A DNA stretch of 64,000 nucleotides from Vibrio comitans (GCA_024346835.1 AP024866.1:1488001-1552000); one strand, 5' to 3'; counted from the stretch's first letter, positions 26,240 to 36,372 are shown. A program made the numbers and translations. Notes: a model not told the origin generated them from the sequence alone.

Positions 26240-28369
26240 ATGCATCAATACCTTGCGGTAACGGCCAATGGTTTAGAAAATTTATTGGTAGAAGAACTTA
26301 AGAACTTGGGAATTGAAGACCCAAAACCTGTGCAAGCAGGGGTGCGATTTAAAGCAGACTTAGAACAGATCTATAGAGCTTGTTTGTCTAGCCGCACCGC
26401 TTCTCGTTTTGTACGTGTTCTCGCGGAATTTAAATGCCAAGACGATATGGATTTATATCTGTCGTGCATGTCCGTTCGTTGGCCGAACCTTTTTGACGCA
26501 AACAAATCTATTATCGTGGACTTCAACGGTACCAACCGTGAAATACGCAATAGCCAATATGGTGCGATGAAGGTTAAAGACGCCATCGTTGATACCTTTA
26601 CCAAAGCTAACTTGCCTCGACCTGAGATCAACAAAGATCGTCCAGATCTTCGTATTCATGTTCGTCTACATAGAGAAGATGCCATTTTGGGTATCGATAT
26701 GGTGGGGCAAGGGCTCAACCAGCGTGGCTATCGAACAGAGGCGGGTCGTGCGCCGTTGCGTGAGACGCTAGCTGCATCGATAGTGATGAGAAGTGGTTGG
26801 GACAAGCAATCTCCGCTTATCGACCCTATGTGTGGCTCAGGCACTTTGTTGATTGAAGCTGTTATGTTGGCTGCAAATGTAGTCCCTGGTCATGCTCGCA
26901 CTAGCTGGAGCTTAGAGAACCTAAAAGATTTCGATTATGCACTGTGGGCTGAAGTAAAATCTGAAGCTAAAGTCGTGGGCCGTCGTGGTATCAACAAGTT
27001 TGAAGTACCAGTGATTGGCTACGATAACGACCCTCGTGTACTAGAAACAGCGAAAAAGAATGCGGTAAGAGCGGGCATTGAAGGTTTGATTGATTTTCGT
27101 CTAGGCGATGCAACACAAATTGAAGCGCCTAAAGACGCGCCTACAGGCACGATTATTTGTAACCCTCCTTATGGTGAGCGTCTAAGTACTGAACCTGGAT
27201 TGATTGCACTTTATTCTGAGTTTGGTGCACAGATGAAGGCACAATTTGGTGGTTGGAATGCGTCGATCTTCTCAAGTTCTGATGAATTGCTGAGCTGTCT
27301 TCGCATGCGCGCAGATAAGCAATATAAAGTAAATAATGGCGCCCTGAACTGTTTGCAGAAGAACTACGGCATCTCTGCGAAAGCAGCGTCTAATACGGAC
27401 GCGGCAAAGACTGATGCTATTGTGGCACCAGATTTTGCAAACCGTTTGAAAAAGAACATTGGCAAAATTGGTAAATGGGCGAAGAAAGAACACCTAGATT
27501 GTTACCGAATTTACGATGCCGATCTTCCTGACTACAACGTTGCTATTGACGTATATCCAGAGCACCTTGTTATTCAAGAGTACGCGGCTCCAAAGACTAT
27601 CGATCCAGAAGTGGCTAAGCGTAGGCTTACTGACATTATTCGAGCCTCTATTCAAGTCACTGGGGTAGAAGCCAATAATGTGGTGCTTAAGGTTCGTCAG
27701 AGACAAAAAGGGACCAGTCAATATCAAAAATTGGCGCAAAAATCTCATCAGATGCAAGTGAACGAATATGGTGTTCAGTTAAAAGTGAACCTGTTCGATT
27801 ACTTAGACACGGGGTTATTCCTAGATCACAAACTGACTCGCCGCAAGATAGGTCAGATGGCGGCAGGGTGTGACTTCCTTAACCTATTTGCCTACACAGG
27901 CAGTGCGACCGTTCATGCCGCTGTAGGCGGCGCTAAATCAACCACTACGGTTGATATGTCTAATACTTATCTGGATTGGGCAAAAGAGAACCTAGCCATT
28001 AACGGTATCAAGGGTAAGCAGCACCAATTCGTGCAAGCGGACTGTTTACAGTGGCTTGAGACGGCGACGGGTCAGTACGATCTTATCTTTATCGATCCGC
28101 CTACATTCTCAAATTCTAAGAGAATGAAGCAAACATTTGATATTCAACGCGATCACATACAGTTGATGACACACCTAAAGAGACTGCTACGTCCTGAAGG
28201 AACAATTGTATTCTCTAACAATAAGCGCCAATTCAAAATGGATCTGGATGCGATCAAAGAATTAGGCCTTAGAGCGCAGAATATTTCTGATAAGACACTG
28301 CCACTGGACTTTGCTCGCAACAAGCACATTCACAACTGCTGGTTGGTCTCTCTAGAGAAGAATGCGTAG
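26240..28369 (+). CDS. rlmL: Bifunctional 23S rRNA methyltransferase RlmKL (m2G2445/m7G2069)
   Basis: A 709-residue fusion of two methylases. The N-terminal half has a THUMP domain (residues about 1-160, [24 protein letters not shown]) and the RlmL domain with [13 protein letters not shown] and catalytic NPPYGER. The C-terminal half is RlmK with [23 protein letters not shown] and [11 protein letters not shown]. It modifies G2445 and G2069 in helix 74 of 23S rRNA. The start is the ATG at 26240; a GTG nine bases earlier is possible but gives no family match. The stop overlaps the next gene by one base. Confidence 0.95.
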   Translation: MHQYLAVTANGLENLLVEELKNLGIEDPKPVQAGVRFKADLEQIYRACLSSRTASRFVRVLAEFKCQDDMDLYLSCMSVRWPNLFDANKSIIVDFNGTNREIRNSQYGAMKVKDAIVDTFTKANLPRPEINKDRPDLRIHVRLHREDAILGIDMVGQGLNQRGYRTEAGRAPLRETLAASIVMRSGWDKQSPLIDPMCGSGTLLIEAVMLAANVVPGHARTSWSLENLKDFDYALWAEVKSEAKVVGRRGINKFEVPVIGYDNDPRVLETAKKNAVRAGIEGLIDFRLGDATQIEAPKDAPTGTIICNPPYGERLSTEPGLIALYSEFGAQMKAQFGGWNASIFSSSDELLSCLRMRADKQYKVNNGALNCLQKNYGISAKAASNTDAAKTDAIVAPDFANRLKKNIGKIGKWAKKEHLDCYRIYDADLPDYNVAIDVYPEHLVIQEYAAPKTIDPEVAKRRLTDIIRASIQVTGVEANNVVLKVRQRQKGTSQYQKLAQKSHQMQVNEYGVQLKVNLFDYLDTGLFLDHKLTRRKIGQMAAGCDFLNLFAYTGSATVHAAVGGAKSTTTVDMSNTYLDWAKENLAINGIKGKQHQFVQADCLQWLETATGQYDLIFIDPPTFSNSKRMKQTFDIQRDHIQLMTHLKRLLRPEGTIVFSNNKRQFKMDLDAIKELGLRAQNISDKTLPLDFARNKHIHNCWLVSLEKNA

Positions 28370-28608
28370 TGAGCGTAATCTTATACAGTACTGAAGGGTG
28401 CCATCTCTGTGAGCAAGCACATAAGCTGTTGCTCACAGTGGGGGTGGAGCCTCAAGTCGTTGATATTGCATTTGATGATGAGCTGTTTTCACGTTACGGG
28501 GTCACAATTCCCGTGGTTCATCTTGACAATTCAGAGCTTAACTGGCCCTTCAACTTACAACAATTACAACAGTGGTTAGAGAATAATGGCATTACTTACC
28601 ATTCATAA
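28369..28608 (+). CDS. Glutaredoxin-like small thiol protein
   Basis: A 79-residue protein of the glutaredoxin-like (DUF836/YbbN-small) type. The redox motif CHLC lies near residue 11 (STEGCHLCEQA) and the cis-proline in TIPVVHLDN. The GTG start shares its first base with the rlmKL stop (TAGTG), and the 3' end overlaps uup by 23 bases, so all three genes are probably cotranslated. The substrate is unknown; in E. coli rlmL and uup are adjacent without this gene. Confidence 0.85.
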   Translation: MSVILYSTEGCHLCEQAHKLLLTVGVEPQVVDIAFDDELFSRYGVTIPVVHLDNSELNWPFNLQQLQQWLENNGITYHS

Positions 28609-30499
28609 TGGTCAATTGGCATTCGGTGATATCCCTTTATTGGATAACGCAGACTTCCAACTTCAAGAAAAAGAGCGCGTCTGTTTAGTCGGTCGAAACG
28701 GTGCTGGTAAATCTACCTTGATGAAAGTCATCGCAGGTGACGTGCAAATGGACGATGGCCATATGCAGATCACACAAGATGTGGTTGTATCGCGTCTTGA
28801 GCAAGATCCACCAAGAAATCAAGAAGGTACGGTTCTTGATTACGTTTCACAGGGCCTAGCCGAAATAGGTAACCAGCTTAAGATCTATCAAGATCAGCTG
28901 GATCTTGTTGCTGAAGACCCTAGTGAAAAGAACATTAACCGTTTATCTAAGATCCAAGAGCAACTAGAGCACAGTGGTGCGTGGCGCTTTGAAAGCCGTA
29001 TCACTAACGTATTAGAGGCTTTAGGTTTAGACGGTCATACCTTGCTAACGGACCTCTCTGGCGGTTGGCAACGTAAGGCAGCGCTCGCTCGTGCATTAGT
29101 GTGTGATCCGGACGTGTTGCTTCTTGATGAGCCTACCAACCACTTGGATGTCACAACCATTGAGTGGCTAGAGACGTTTTTGAAGGATTTTCGCGGTTCT
29201 ATCATCTTTATCTCGCACGACAGAAGCTTCATACAGTCTATGGCGACTCGAATTGTCGATTTAGATAGGGGAAGACTTTCGTCATTCCCTGGCAACTACC
29301 AGCAATATCTTATTGATAAAGAAGAAGCGATACGTGTAGAAGAGGCGCAGAACGCTGAGTTTGATAAAAAGCTAGCGCAAGAAGAGACATGGATTCGCCA
29401 GGGCATTAAAGCTCGTCGTACCCGTAACGAAGGTCGTGTAAGAGCACTTAAGCAGTTACGTCGTGAGCGTAAAGAGCGCATCGAAGTTCAGGGTAAGGCC
29501 AATATTCAAATCGACGATGGTGCACGCAGTGGCAAGATTGTCTTTGAAGCGCAAAACCTTAGCTACCAGATTGATGGTCAGCAAATTGTTGACGATTTCA
29601 GCTTTACGGTGATGCGAGGCGATAAGATTGCTCTGATTGGGCCTAACGGTTGTGGTAAGAGTACTTTACTTAAACTCATGTTAGGTCAACTAGAAGCTGA
29701 CTCAGGCCGCTTACACTGCGGTACTAAGCTTGAAGTGGCCTATTTTGATCAGTATCGTGAAGCTCTAGACCCAGAAAAGACAGTAATAGACAACCTTGCT
29801 GATGGTAAACAGGAAGTCATGGTTGGGGGCAGGGAACGTCACGCGCTTAGCTATCTTCAAGACTTTTTGTTCTCGCCTCGTCGTGCCCGTTCTCCGGTTA
29901 AAGCGCTGTCTGGCGGTGAGAAGAACCGCCTATTATTAGCTAGAATCTTCTTAAGATCGAACAATTTGTTGGTTCTCGATGAGCCAACCAATGATTTAGA
30001 TATAGAAACTTTGGAACTTTTAGAGGATTTGCTTGCCAACTATCAGGGAACGTTACTTTTGGTGAGCCACGATCGTGAGTTTGTCGATAATACAGTAATG
30101 GCGAGTTGGATCTTTGAAGGCAATGGCCGTATCGAAGAGTTTGTTGGTGGCTACCATGACGCTCAGCAGCAACGAGCACAAGCTAAAGCCACTAGGCAGG
30201 AGTTTGTTGCGAGTACGTCTGATGTTGTGGTTAAAGAGAAAGCAACAAGTAAACCAAGTCGCAATACCAGTAAAAAGTTGTCGTATAAGTTGCAACGTGA
30301 GTTAGAATCGCTACCACAGCTTCTTGAACAACTTGAAGAACAATTAGAAGGCCTACAGGAAAGGGTTAATGACCCTGCATTTTTTGCACTTCCAGTAGAG
30401 GAAACACAGCCTGTGCTAGAGGAGCTAGCCTCCAAGGAACAGGAACTAGAAATAGCATTTGAGCGCTGGGAAGAGCTCGAAGCAATGCAGCAGGAATAA
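28586..30499 (+). CDS. uup: ABC-F ATPase Uup
   Basis: A soluble 637-residue protein with two ABC domains and no membrane part. Walker A motifs GRNGAGKST (near 36) and GPNGCGKST (near 351), signatures LSGGWQRKA and LSGGEKNRL, Walker B LLLDEPTNHLD and LVLDEPTNDLD, and the inter-domain P-site linker (RQGIKARRTRNEGRVRAL) are present. The C-terminal coiled coil (about 560-637), which binds DNA in Uup, distinguishes it from EttA. It is linked to ribosome function and precise transposon excision. Confidence 0.94.
   Translation: MALLTIHNGQLAFGDIPLLDNADFQLQEKERVCLVGRNGAGKSTLMKVIAGDVQMDDGHMQITQDVVVSRLEQDPPRNQEGTVLDYVSQGLAEIGNQLKIYQDQLDLVAEDPSEKNINRLSKIQEQLEHSGAWRFESRITNVLEALGLDGHTLLTDLSGGWQRKAALARALVCDPDVLLLDEPTNHLDVTTIEWLETFLKDFRGSIIFISHDRSFIQSMATRIVDLDRGRLSSFPGNYQQYLIDKEEAIRVEEAQNAEFDKKLAQEETWIRQGIKARRTRNEGRVRALKQLRRERKERIEVQGKANIQIDDGARSGKIVFEAQNLSYQIDGQQIVDDFSFTVMRGDKIALIGPNGCGKSTLLKLMLGQLEADSGRLHCGTKLEVAYFDQYREALDPEKTVIDNLADGKQEVMVGGRERHALSYLQDFLFSPRRARSPVKALSGGEKNRLLLARIFLRSNNLLVLDEPTNDLDIETLELLEDLLANYQGTLLLVSHDREFVDNTVMASWIFEGNGRIEEFVGGYHDAQQQRAQAKATRQEFVASTSDVVVKEKATSKPSRNTSKKLSYKLQRELESLPQLLEQLEEQLEGLQERVNDPAFFALPVEETQPVLEELASKEQELEIAFERWEELEAMQQE
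29827..29834 (+). other. KOPS-type octamer (FtsK orienting sequence)
   Basis: GGGCAGGG on the plus strand, left of dif, fits GGGNAGGG and points toward dif as FtsK translocation requires. It lies in uup. Confidence 0.6.
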
Positions 30500-30505
30500 G
30501 ATATT

Positions 30506-32428
30506 TTGAATTGCAGTCGTATCTTTAAACTTTCAGCCGTAGCCACTTTGGTTATGGCGTCTTATAGTGCAAGTGCCAATCTTTACAACGTTGAAGTGGT
30601 TGCCGTACCCGATGGTCTCGGTCTTGAGTCTTATGGCAGTGCCATTGATGAAAGTGGCAATGTTGCCGGCGATACCAAAACGGGTACTGACGGTATTCCG
30701 TTTCGTGATGAAGCGCCTTTTGGCCTTGATAACACCTTCATCTACCAAGATTTTGACGATATAGAAAGCTACTGTTATCGCCAACTAGGCTATAACAGTT
30801 GTGAGAACTGGGCTACACGTCAATGGAAAGGCATCAATGATAGTGGTGGTTTAGAGCGTGAGCGTGAAGCTTACTACTGGGGCTACACCGCGAATGCGAA
30901 AGGCTTTTCCAATGGGGCACAGTTATTTACGACTGAACCGTCTCAAGACTACCAACCAGGCGGCGGTAGTTGGGTAGCCGACTCTAACAATGTTGTTATT
31001 AACAAATTTAGTGTTGACGGAGAAGTTATGGGCACCACGAGCAGTGGCTACTATAACTTCGGCAACTATGGTCTTGCATTCCGAGAGCGTGGGTTCGTCG
31101 GAACAACGATTTTACCACCGGCCACAACCTTCAACGGTGAGACAGTAAGTACTATTGTTACTCAAATGGGTCGCACCATGGCGTTTGACTCATTCAGCTA
31201 TGGTGGCGCAACATACATCGTTGGCAGTGCATCGGTTGCGCCATTTGATTATGGAGACAGCGACAAAGATTATAACGGCCGTGATGTAGGTAAGTGCTTT
31301 AGTGGGGATGCGCCGATAGCAGATCCTGGAGCAGAAGATTACTGCCAGAATTTCGCTTTTTCTACAAAGGGATTTATCTGGAGCAGTGATGGTTCAACGG
31401 GAGTATCTGTAGCCCCATGGAGTACGTCCGATACTGGGGCAACACGCGACCAAAAATCTTATATGTCTAGTGTGCGTGGCGCGGTAGTACCTGACAGTAC
31501 GTTAATTGCAAATGAAGACGGCTCGGCAGCAGATCCAACTGCGTATGAAGGCAAGCCGGTTCTTGTTGGCTATAACACCTTGCGTGACGACAATAACTTG
31601 CTAATGCAGGCGGCAGTTTACTATCCAAATGATGGCTTAGACCTTACTCAAGACGACCAATGGACTTCCAAGTTTATTGCTAGAGCTTATGTAGAAGATG
31701 ATGGCGATTACATTTACGCTAATACTCGTGCGACAGATATCAATAACAACTTGATGGTTATTGGTGAATCAAAGCGTAGTGGTTTCTACCCAGAAAACGG
31801 GGCAGCTGCAAACCGTATATTTGTTGCTGATGCAAATGCAGATTCGCCTTCAGCTACCTACTTATCGGAAACTGGAGAGTCTATCTTCTTTACAGGCTCG
31901 GGCGGTGAGGCCAAAGCGGTAAATAACTACAATGAAATGGTAGGTATTATCGATGCAGAAACAGCGCGTGAATACAACGGTAAGCAGCGTAGACATCGCG
32001 GCTTTATCAACCCGTATGATTTTGATGTAGGTACACACGCTACTCGTCGTGCGCTTTTCCAAAATCGTGCTTGGTGGCTTGATGACCTAACTAACGACGA
32101 TGATGCTTCGGGAAACAATAACCAATACCGTATTATCGCCGCATCAGATATCAATGATAAAGGTGAAATCGCAGCAACAGCCCTGTACTGTGCCGGTGGT
32201 TATGATAATACTGGTCATAACGCATATTGTGATGGCGGAACTGGAACTGAGGAAATTGTAGCTGTTAAGTTGGTACCTACGGTTGATCTCAATTCACCTG
32301 ATGCAACAGCAACCATTACACCTCGTAGTGTAGAACAAGAAGCGATAGAACGTCAGGGGGGTAGCATTGCACCGTGGATGTTAGGTTTACTTGGTCTAGT
32401 AGGCCTTCGCAGACGATATAAGAAGTAA
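30506..32428 (+). CDS. DUF3466 family secreted protein with GlyGly-CTERM-type tail
   Basis: A 640-residue protein with a signal peptide (IFKLSAVATLVMASYSASA). The body has repeated segments of the type GSAIDESGNVAGD, GFSNGAQ, AVNNYNEMVGI and ASDINDKGEIAATA, like HAF-type beta-propeller repeats. The C-terminus reads GGSIAPWMLGLLGLVGLRRRYKK: Gly-Gly, hydrophobic helix, basic cluster. This GlyGly-CTERM pattern is processed by rhombosortase before type II secretion in Vibrio-like bacteria, suggesting a surface-delivered product. The start is TTG at 30506 with AGGA about 11 bases upstream. Function unknown. Confidence 0.86.
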   Translation: MNCSRIFKLSAVATLVMASYSASANLYNVEVVAVPDGLGLESYGSAIDESGNVAGDTKTGTDGIPFRDEAPFGLDNTFIYQDFDDIESYCYRQLGYNSCENWATRQWKGINDSGGLEREREAYYWGYTANAKGFSNGAQLFTTEPSQDYQPGGGSWVADSNNVVINKFSVDGEVMGTTSSGYYNFGNYGLAFRERGFVGTTILPPATTFNGETVSTIVTQMGRTMAFDSFSYGGATYIVGSASVAPFDYGDSDKDYNGRDVGKCFSGDAPIADPGAEDYCQNFAFSTKGFIWSSDGSTGVSVAPWSTSDTGATRDQKSYMSSVRGAVVPDSTLIANEDGSAADPTAYEGKPVLVGYNTLRDDNNLLMQAAVYYPNDGLDLTQDDQWTSKFIARAYVEDDGDYIYANTRATDINNNLMVIGESKRSGFYPENGAAANRIFVADANADSPSATYLSETGESIFFTGSGGEAKAVNNYNEMVGIIDAETAREYNGKQRRHRGFINPYDFDVGTHATRRALFQNRAWWLDDLTNDDDASGNNNQYRIIAASDINDKGEIAATALYCAGGYDNTGHNAYCDGGTGTEEIVAVKLVPTVDLNSPDATATITPRSVEQEAIERQGGSIAPWMLGLLGLVGLRRRYKK

Positions 32429-32469
32429 TTATTTAAGTTTTTTATAGGCGTTAAACAATTAGTTAACTC

Positions 32470-32505
32470 AGGACAACATCACAAATTGTGGGTTGTCCTT
32501 TTTTT
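32470..32505 (+). terminator. Terminator of the uup-DUF3466 transcript
   Basis: AGGACAAC/GTTGTCCT stem with an internal CACAA/TTGTG pairing, followed by seven T. Confidence 0.9.
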
Positions 32506-32671
32506 CACCTTGAGAAAACGCAGTTTATAGACGAATCTTATATGGGTGCTTTGAGATTCTTTGAACGTAGATGCTTCAGCAAACTATAACAGACTGATAT
32601 ATCCATTACCCACGAACGAAGAAGCTTACAGCGCCCTTAGTTTGTTTATTGAAAGGTTAGAGGATTTAACT

Positions 32672-32845
32672 ATGAAGAGACAAAAACGCGACCGTCTTGA
32701 GAGAGCACAGTCCCAAGGTTACAAAGCGGGGCTTAATGGTCGCTCGAGCGATACTTGCCCATATCAGCAAACCGATGCCAAATCACAATGGTTGGGCGGT
32801 TGGAGAGACGCGAAAGGTGACATGGAATCCGGTCTATATAAATAA
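32672..32845 (+). CDS. rmf: Ribosome modulation factor
   Basis: A 57-residue basic protein that dimerises 70S ribosomes into inactive 100S particles in stationary phase. MKRQKRDRLERAQSQGYKAG and the end WLGGWRDAKGDMESGLYK match Rmf over its full length. The ATG at 32672 follows AGAGG; the open frame extending to 32561 has no family match and is leader. The 166 bases before it may carry a stress-controlled promoter, but no clear boxes were recognised. Convergent with fabA, as in E. coli rmf-fabA. Confidence 0.96.
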   Translation: MKRQKRDRLERAQSQGYKAGLNGRSSDTCPYQQTDAKSQWLGGWRDAKGDMESGLYK

Positions 32846-32852
32846 CCTCATC

Positions 32853-32881
32853 AAAACAGGCCCCATCAGGGGTCTTGTTTT
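32853..32881 (+). terminator. Terminator of rmf
   Basis: AAAACAGGCCCC/GGGGTCTTGTTTT imperfect stem with loop ATCA, eight bases after the rmf stop. Confidence 0.82.
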
Positions 32882-32988
32882 AATGGCCCTAACGCACTAT
32901 AACTAAATATATAAAACTAAGAATATTATATAAATAACCATTTTTGTATAAAAACAATCTAATAGGACGTGAGAGAAGGGGATAACAA

Positions 32989-33015
32989 AAAGCCACGACA
33001 CTAGGTCATGGCTTT
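32989..33015 (-). terminator. Terminator of fabA
   Basis: AGCCACGAC/GTCATGGCT stem (one mismatch on the plus strand) with a 5-nt loop; on the minus strand it is followed by TTTTTG. It lies 24 bases after the fabA stop. Confidence 0.88.
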
Positions 33016-33038
33016 AGTAGAAAAGATTTGAATCAGTT

Positions 33039-33569
33039 TTAGAACTTAGAGGTATCTTGGAAAAGACCAACTTTAAGATCTTTAGCAACGTAAATTTCTT
33101 TACCGTCTACTAGTACGCGACCGTCAGCCATACCCATAACCAGTTTACGATTAACTACGCGCTTCATGTTGATTTCGTAGGTTACTTTCTTCGCAGTAGG
33201 AAGAATCTGGCCTGTGAATTTAACTTCACCTACACCAAGTGCACGACCTTTACCTTCGCCGCCAATCCAGCCAAGGAAGAAACCAACCAATTGCCACATT
33301 GCATCTAGACCAAGACAGCCTGGCATTACAGGGTCACCTGGGAAGTGGCAATCAAAAAACCAAAGGTCTGGAGTAATATCTAGTTCTGCAGTAATAAGAC
33401 CTTTGCCAAACTCACCTTCAGTCTGTGACATTTTAGTCACGCGGTCCATCATCAGCATGTTAGGAGCTGGTAATTGAGGACCTTGAGGGCCAAATAGCTC
33501 ACCACGGCTTGATGCTAATAGGTCGTCACGATCATATGAGTTTGCGATATCGCAAGGTTTTTGTTGCAT
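33039..33569 (-). CDS. fabA: 3-hydroxydecanoyl-ACP dehydratase/isomerase
   Basis: A 176-residue cytosolic hot-dog-fold enzyme that dehydrates 3-hydroxydecanoyl-ACP and isomerises the product to cis-3-decenoyl-ACP, the branch point to unsaturated fatty acids. The active-site His is in [12 protein letters not shown] and the Asp in [17 protein letters not shown] and KFTGQILP are also present. The start at 33569 is preceded by GGAGA; an in-frame ATG 33 bases earlier would add a foreign-looking extension. It is 67 bases after lonH in the same direction. Confidence 0.96.
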   Translation of the reverse strand: MQQKPCDIANSYDRDDLLASSRGELFGPQGPQLPAPNMLMMDRVTKMSQTEGEFGKGLITAELDITPDLWFFDCHFPGDPVMPGCLGLDAMWQLVGFFLGWIGGEGKGRALGVGEVKFTGQILPTAKKVTYEINMKRVVNRKLVMGMADGRVLVDGKEIYVAKDLKVGLFQDTSKF

Positions 33570-33636
33570 TGTATTGAGTCTCCAGATTTTTTGAACCTGC
33601 ATCTTATGTGATGCGGTATAGTACTTACAACTCCGA

Positions 33637-35280
33637 TCAGTCTCTAAACAGCACTCTTTTTAAGCGATCAAGTAAACTTTCGCTGATATCGTGCTGATTG
33701 AGTCTGTCGATGCGTTCGGCGATTTTATTTAAGATGGTGTCGTCACTGTCACCACTGAAATCTTGCCCTGTAATAATAGGCAGTGCTTGATGAACGTCTT
33801 CAACGCTCCAGATATGGAACTTGCCTTGTTTAATCGCATCTACAACATCTTTGTGTAATGACAGATGTCTCAGGTTTGATTTAGGCAAGATAACACCCTG
33901 ATCTCCAGTTAAACCCTGATGTGCACAGACATAGAAGAAACCTTCGATTTTCTCATTGAGGCCTCCAACAGCTTGAACGCGTCCAAATTGGTCAACTGCG
34001 CCCGTCACAGCAATGTTCTGTTTGATTTCATAACCAGATAAGGCACTCACAAATGCACACAGCTCTGCTAAAGAGGCACTATCTCCATCTACTTCACTGT
34101 ACGATTGTTCGAATACAATTGAAGCCGAGTAAGGCAAAGGCTCATCGAGATCAAGTGCACTACTTAGGAAGGCCTGCATAATCATCATGCCCTTGGCATG
34201 CAAGTTTCCGCCTAGTTCTGCCTTACGCTCAACATCAGATACGTCACCATCACCAAAGTGAATAACACAGGAGATACGAGCAGGCTCACCATAGGAAACA
34301 GGATGCCCAGGGATATCAATCACTGTTAAACCATTTACCTGGCCAACCTGGCTCCCTTGGGTCTGTATCAAAACTTGACCATCAAGAATATCGTCCAGAG
34401 CTCTATTAGGAAGGTAAGATTCTCGGTAGTAGCGAGCTTCAAGTGCTGCATCTATGTGCTTGGCTTCAATAGTGTCCGAATTAGACTCTAGTGCTGCTTC
34501 TCGCAGCAAAGCGCGAATCCAAGAGGCGGAGAGTGGAGCAAAGTGTTGTTCTTCACATACGCGTGCGCCGGCAGTTAGGAAGCTGTGTATTGCCTCTGCT
34601 GACATGTCTGGCAAACCCGCGCTGCGCACAAGACTCGCCACATATCCCAAATAGATTGGAGCGGTCGTTGTATCGACGCGAATGTCCATTTCGACTTCTG
34701 TAAACATAGTGTGGGAAGACGAGAAAGCGGGGTCTAGATAATCTAGGTCAGCTAACTGATTGCGATCACCAACAATAATGAGCTTCACTGAGCTCTTAAA
34801 TCGTTGCTTAGGAGAAAAACCATTCTTGCTTGCTGCGACTCTAGCAACGTCTTCGCCAGCCAGTAGTGCACGAATTGCCAACAAAGTTGTAGGCTGAGAC
34901 AGCACCGCATTGGCAGAAATAATCAGATAACCATCAGTGTGCTTTTCAAACAAGCCTACTGAGGATTGTACATCACCAGAATCAGTGACAATGTAACTTC
35001 CTAATAGCTCTTCTGCTACAATGGACTCCGTATGGTGAACAGACTTTTCTGTTAACCGAGAAAGGATAGAGGCGACATCTTTCTTCACCGACACGGTATC
35101 AGAGCCGTTGATTGCCAACAAAGGCGCATCATCTGCTAGAGCTACAAATCGCCTTAGACTAGCGTCTAGTCGAGGCTGCAATGAGATAAAAGGGGCTTCT
35201 TGGTATTGAAACAGAGATAGACCAGAGTCTATAACTTGATCGTGCTGTGGAGTTGCGAGTTGCCAATCTATCGATTTCAT
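33637..35280 (-). CDS. lonH: Lon-like protease, LonH/YcbZ type
   Basis: A 547-residue S16-family protein. The C-terminal protease domain has the Ser-Lys dyad: Ser in [15 protein letters not shown] and Lys in [12 protein letters not shown]. The N-terminal AAA-like part has no clear Walker A motif ([12 protein letters not shown] is the closest), as in YcbZ/LonH proteins, which are divergent from true Lon. The lonH-fabA order and divergence from matP match E. coli ycbZ-fabA/matP. Substrates are unknown. Confidence 0.88.
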   Translation of the reverse strand: MKSIDWQLATPQHDQVIDSGLSLFQYQEAPFISLQPRLDASLRRFVALADDAPLLAINGSDTVSVKKDVASILSRLTEKSVHHTESIVAEELLGSYIVTDSGDVQSSVGLFEKHTDGYLIISANAVLSQPTTLLAIRALLAGEDVARVAASKNGFSPKQRFKSSVKLIIVGDRNQLADLDYLDPAFSSSHTMFTEVEMDIRVDTTTAPIYLGYVASLVRSAGLPDMSAEAIHSFLTAGARVCEEQHFAPLSASWIRALLREAALESNSDTIEAKHIDAALEARYYRESYLPNRALDDILDGQVLIQTQGSQVGQVNGLTVIDIPGHPVSYGEPARISCVIHFGDGDVSDVERKAELGGNLHAKGMMIMQAFLSSALDLDEPLPYSASIVFEQSYSEVDGDSASLAELCAFVSALSGYEIKQNIAVTGAVDQFGRVQAVGGLNEKIEGFFYVCAHQGLTGDQGVILPKSNLRHLSLHKDVVDAIKQGKFHIWSVEDVHQALPIITGQDFSGDSDDTILNKIAERIDRLNQHDISESLLDRLKRVLFRD

Positions 35281-35451
35281 AAAAACTTACTAAAATATAC
35301 TATCTGCTTAGTATACCTAAGCTATTAACAGATAACCCGAAAAATAGTGTACTTGATGCATTTCGGTGCGCCTAATTTAGACTTGGTTACATCAAATTGT
35401 GCTTTACGACAAATATGCAAGGTCTTTGCATTGTCAAATTGAACGACTAGG

Positions 35452-35464
35452 GTTACGCTGTCAC
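35452..35464. promoter_or_regulatory. Near-match matS (12/13) in front of matP
   Basis: GTTACGCTGTCAC differs from GTGACRNYGTCAC only at position 3 (T for G). It ends 38 bases before the matP ATG, in the lonH-matP divergent gap. Whether MatP binds it is unknown. Confidence 0.4.
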
Positions 35465-35502
35465 TGTATGTCTTAAATTTAAATGGACTTAGATTAACAA
35501 TC

Positions 35503-35952
35503 ATGAAATATCAACAACTTGAAAACCTAGAATGCGGTTGGAAGTGGAACTACTTAGTTAAAAAATGGAAAGAAGGTGAGAAAGTCACTCGTCATCTTGA
35601 CAGCAGTGCTGACGCTGCAGCAGTAGAGTTACTCCGTGCTATCGAACATGAACCCGTTCAAGTGTTGGAGTGGATTGATAATCACATGTCTCTTGAGTTA
35701 GACAACAAACTCAAACAAGCCATAAGGGCTAAACGAAAGCGTCATTTCAACGCAGAACAAGTGCACACTCGAAAAAAATCCATCGATTTGGATTATCGAG
35801 TTTGGGAAAAACTCTCTCATAGAGCCAATGAACTGGGTTGTACATTATCTGATGCCATTGAGTATCTACTTAGTGAAGCTCAGCGCAGTGAAAAAGCCAA
35901 CGAAAAGGTAAACTTGCTCAAAGAAGACCTCAGCAAACTGTTATCAGACTAA
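35503..35952 (+). CDS. matP: Macrodomain Ter protein MatP
   Basis: A 149-residue DNA-binding protein that organises the terminus by binding matS and bridging distant sites, and links Ter to the divisome through ZapB. The N-terminus (MKYQQLENLECGWKWNYLVKKWKEGE) and C-terminal ribbon-helix-helix/coiled-coil (KKSIDLDYRVWEKLSHRANELGCTLSDAIEYLL) match MatP over its length. The gene is about 370 bp from dif and the window has four perfect matS sites, so protein, targets and resolution site are seen together. Confidence 0.96.
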   Translation: MKYQQLENLECGWKWNYLVKKWKEGEKVTRHLDSSADAAAVELLRAIEHEPVQVLEWIDNHMSLELDNKLKQAIRAKRKRHFNAEQVHTRKKSIDLDYRVWEKLSHRANELGCTLSDAIEYLLSEAQRSEKANEKVNLLKEDLSKLLSD

Positions 35953-35977
35953 TACGCACTCAATGTAGGAGGCATTA

Positions 35978-36277
35978 ATGTTATATGTCATTTTGATCGC
36001 GGCAGCGCTTATCTTTGCGATCGTACTTTACGATAAACCGAAAATGAAGCTAACGTTTAAAGAAGGCGAAGTTAGCTCACACACAGGGCAAGTAGACAAA
36101 TCGTTTCTTCACAAGTGCAAAGACATTGCTCGTAAAAATCCATTCAGTGGAACGATGAAGGTTTATAAGTCTAGAGAGCAATTCAGAGTTAAATTTTCTA
36201 AGAGCGTACCCAATAAAACACGCCACATTTTACGTAGCGCGTTGCCAGGCGCGAAAAATCACGCTCATAAGCGCTAG
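35978..36277 (+). CDS. DUF3634 family small membrane protein
   Basis: A 99-residue protein with one N-terminal membrane helix (LYVILIAAALIFAIVLYD) and a basic cytoplasmic part (GKVYKSREQFRVKFSKSVPNKTRH-type) ending HAHKR. It matches the DUF3634 family common in Vibrio; function unknown. AGGAGG precedes the ATG. It follows matP by 25 bases and is likely cotranscribed; its stop is 47 bases before dif. Confidence 0.85.
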   Translation: MLYVILIAAALIFAIVLYDKPKMKLTFKEGEVSSHTGQVDKSFLHKCKDIARKNPFSGTMKVYKSREQFRVKFSKSVPNKTRHILRSALPGAKNHAHKR

Positions 36278-36324
36278 AGGCGGGATTTAAGCTCTATATC
36301 TGCTATCCACTAAGCTTTAATTTA

Positions 36325-36352
36325 AGTGCATATTATGTATATTATGTTAAAT
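36325..36352 (+). other. dif: dif site (XerC/XerD chromosome dimer resolution)
   Basis: The 28-bp site has a XerC arm AGTGCATATTA, a 6-bp centre TGTATA and a XerD arm TTATGTTAAAT. The XerD arm and centre equal those of E. coli dif, and the XerC arm differs by two bases from the Vibrio cholerae chromosome 1 arm as I recall it. It is the only copy in the window and lies beside matP, among matS sites and converging KOPS. The XerD arm is on the right. Confidence 0.93.
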
Positions 36353-36372
36353 AAGGTTTTATGAGTAGGTGT

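Noticed and set aside
33425..33440. GTGAC...GTCAC pair in fabA
   Set aside because: The spacer is six bases instead of three, so it does not fit matS.
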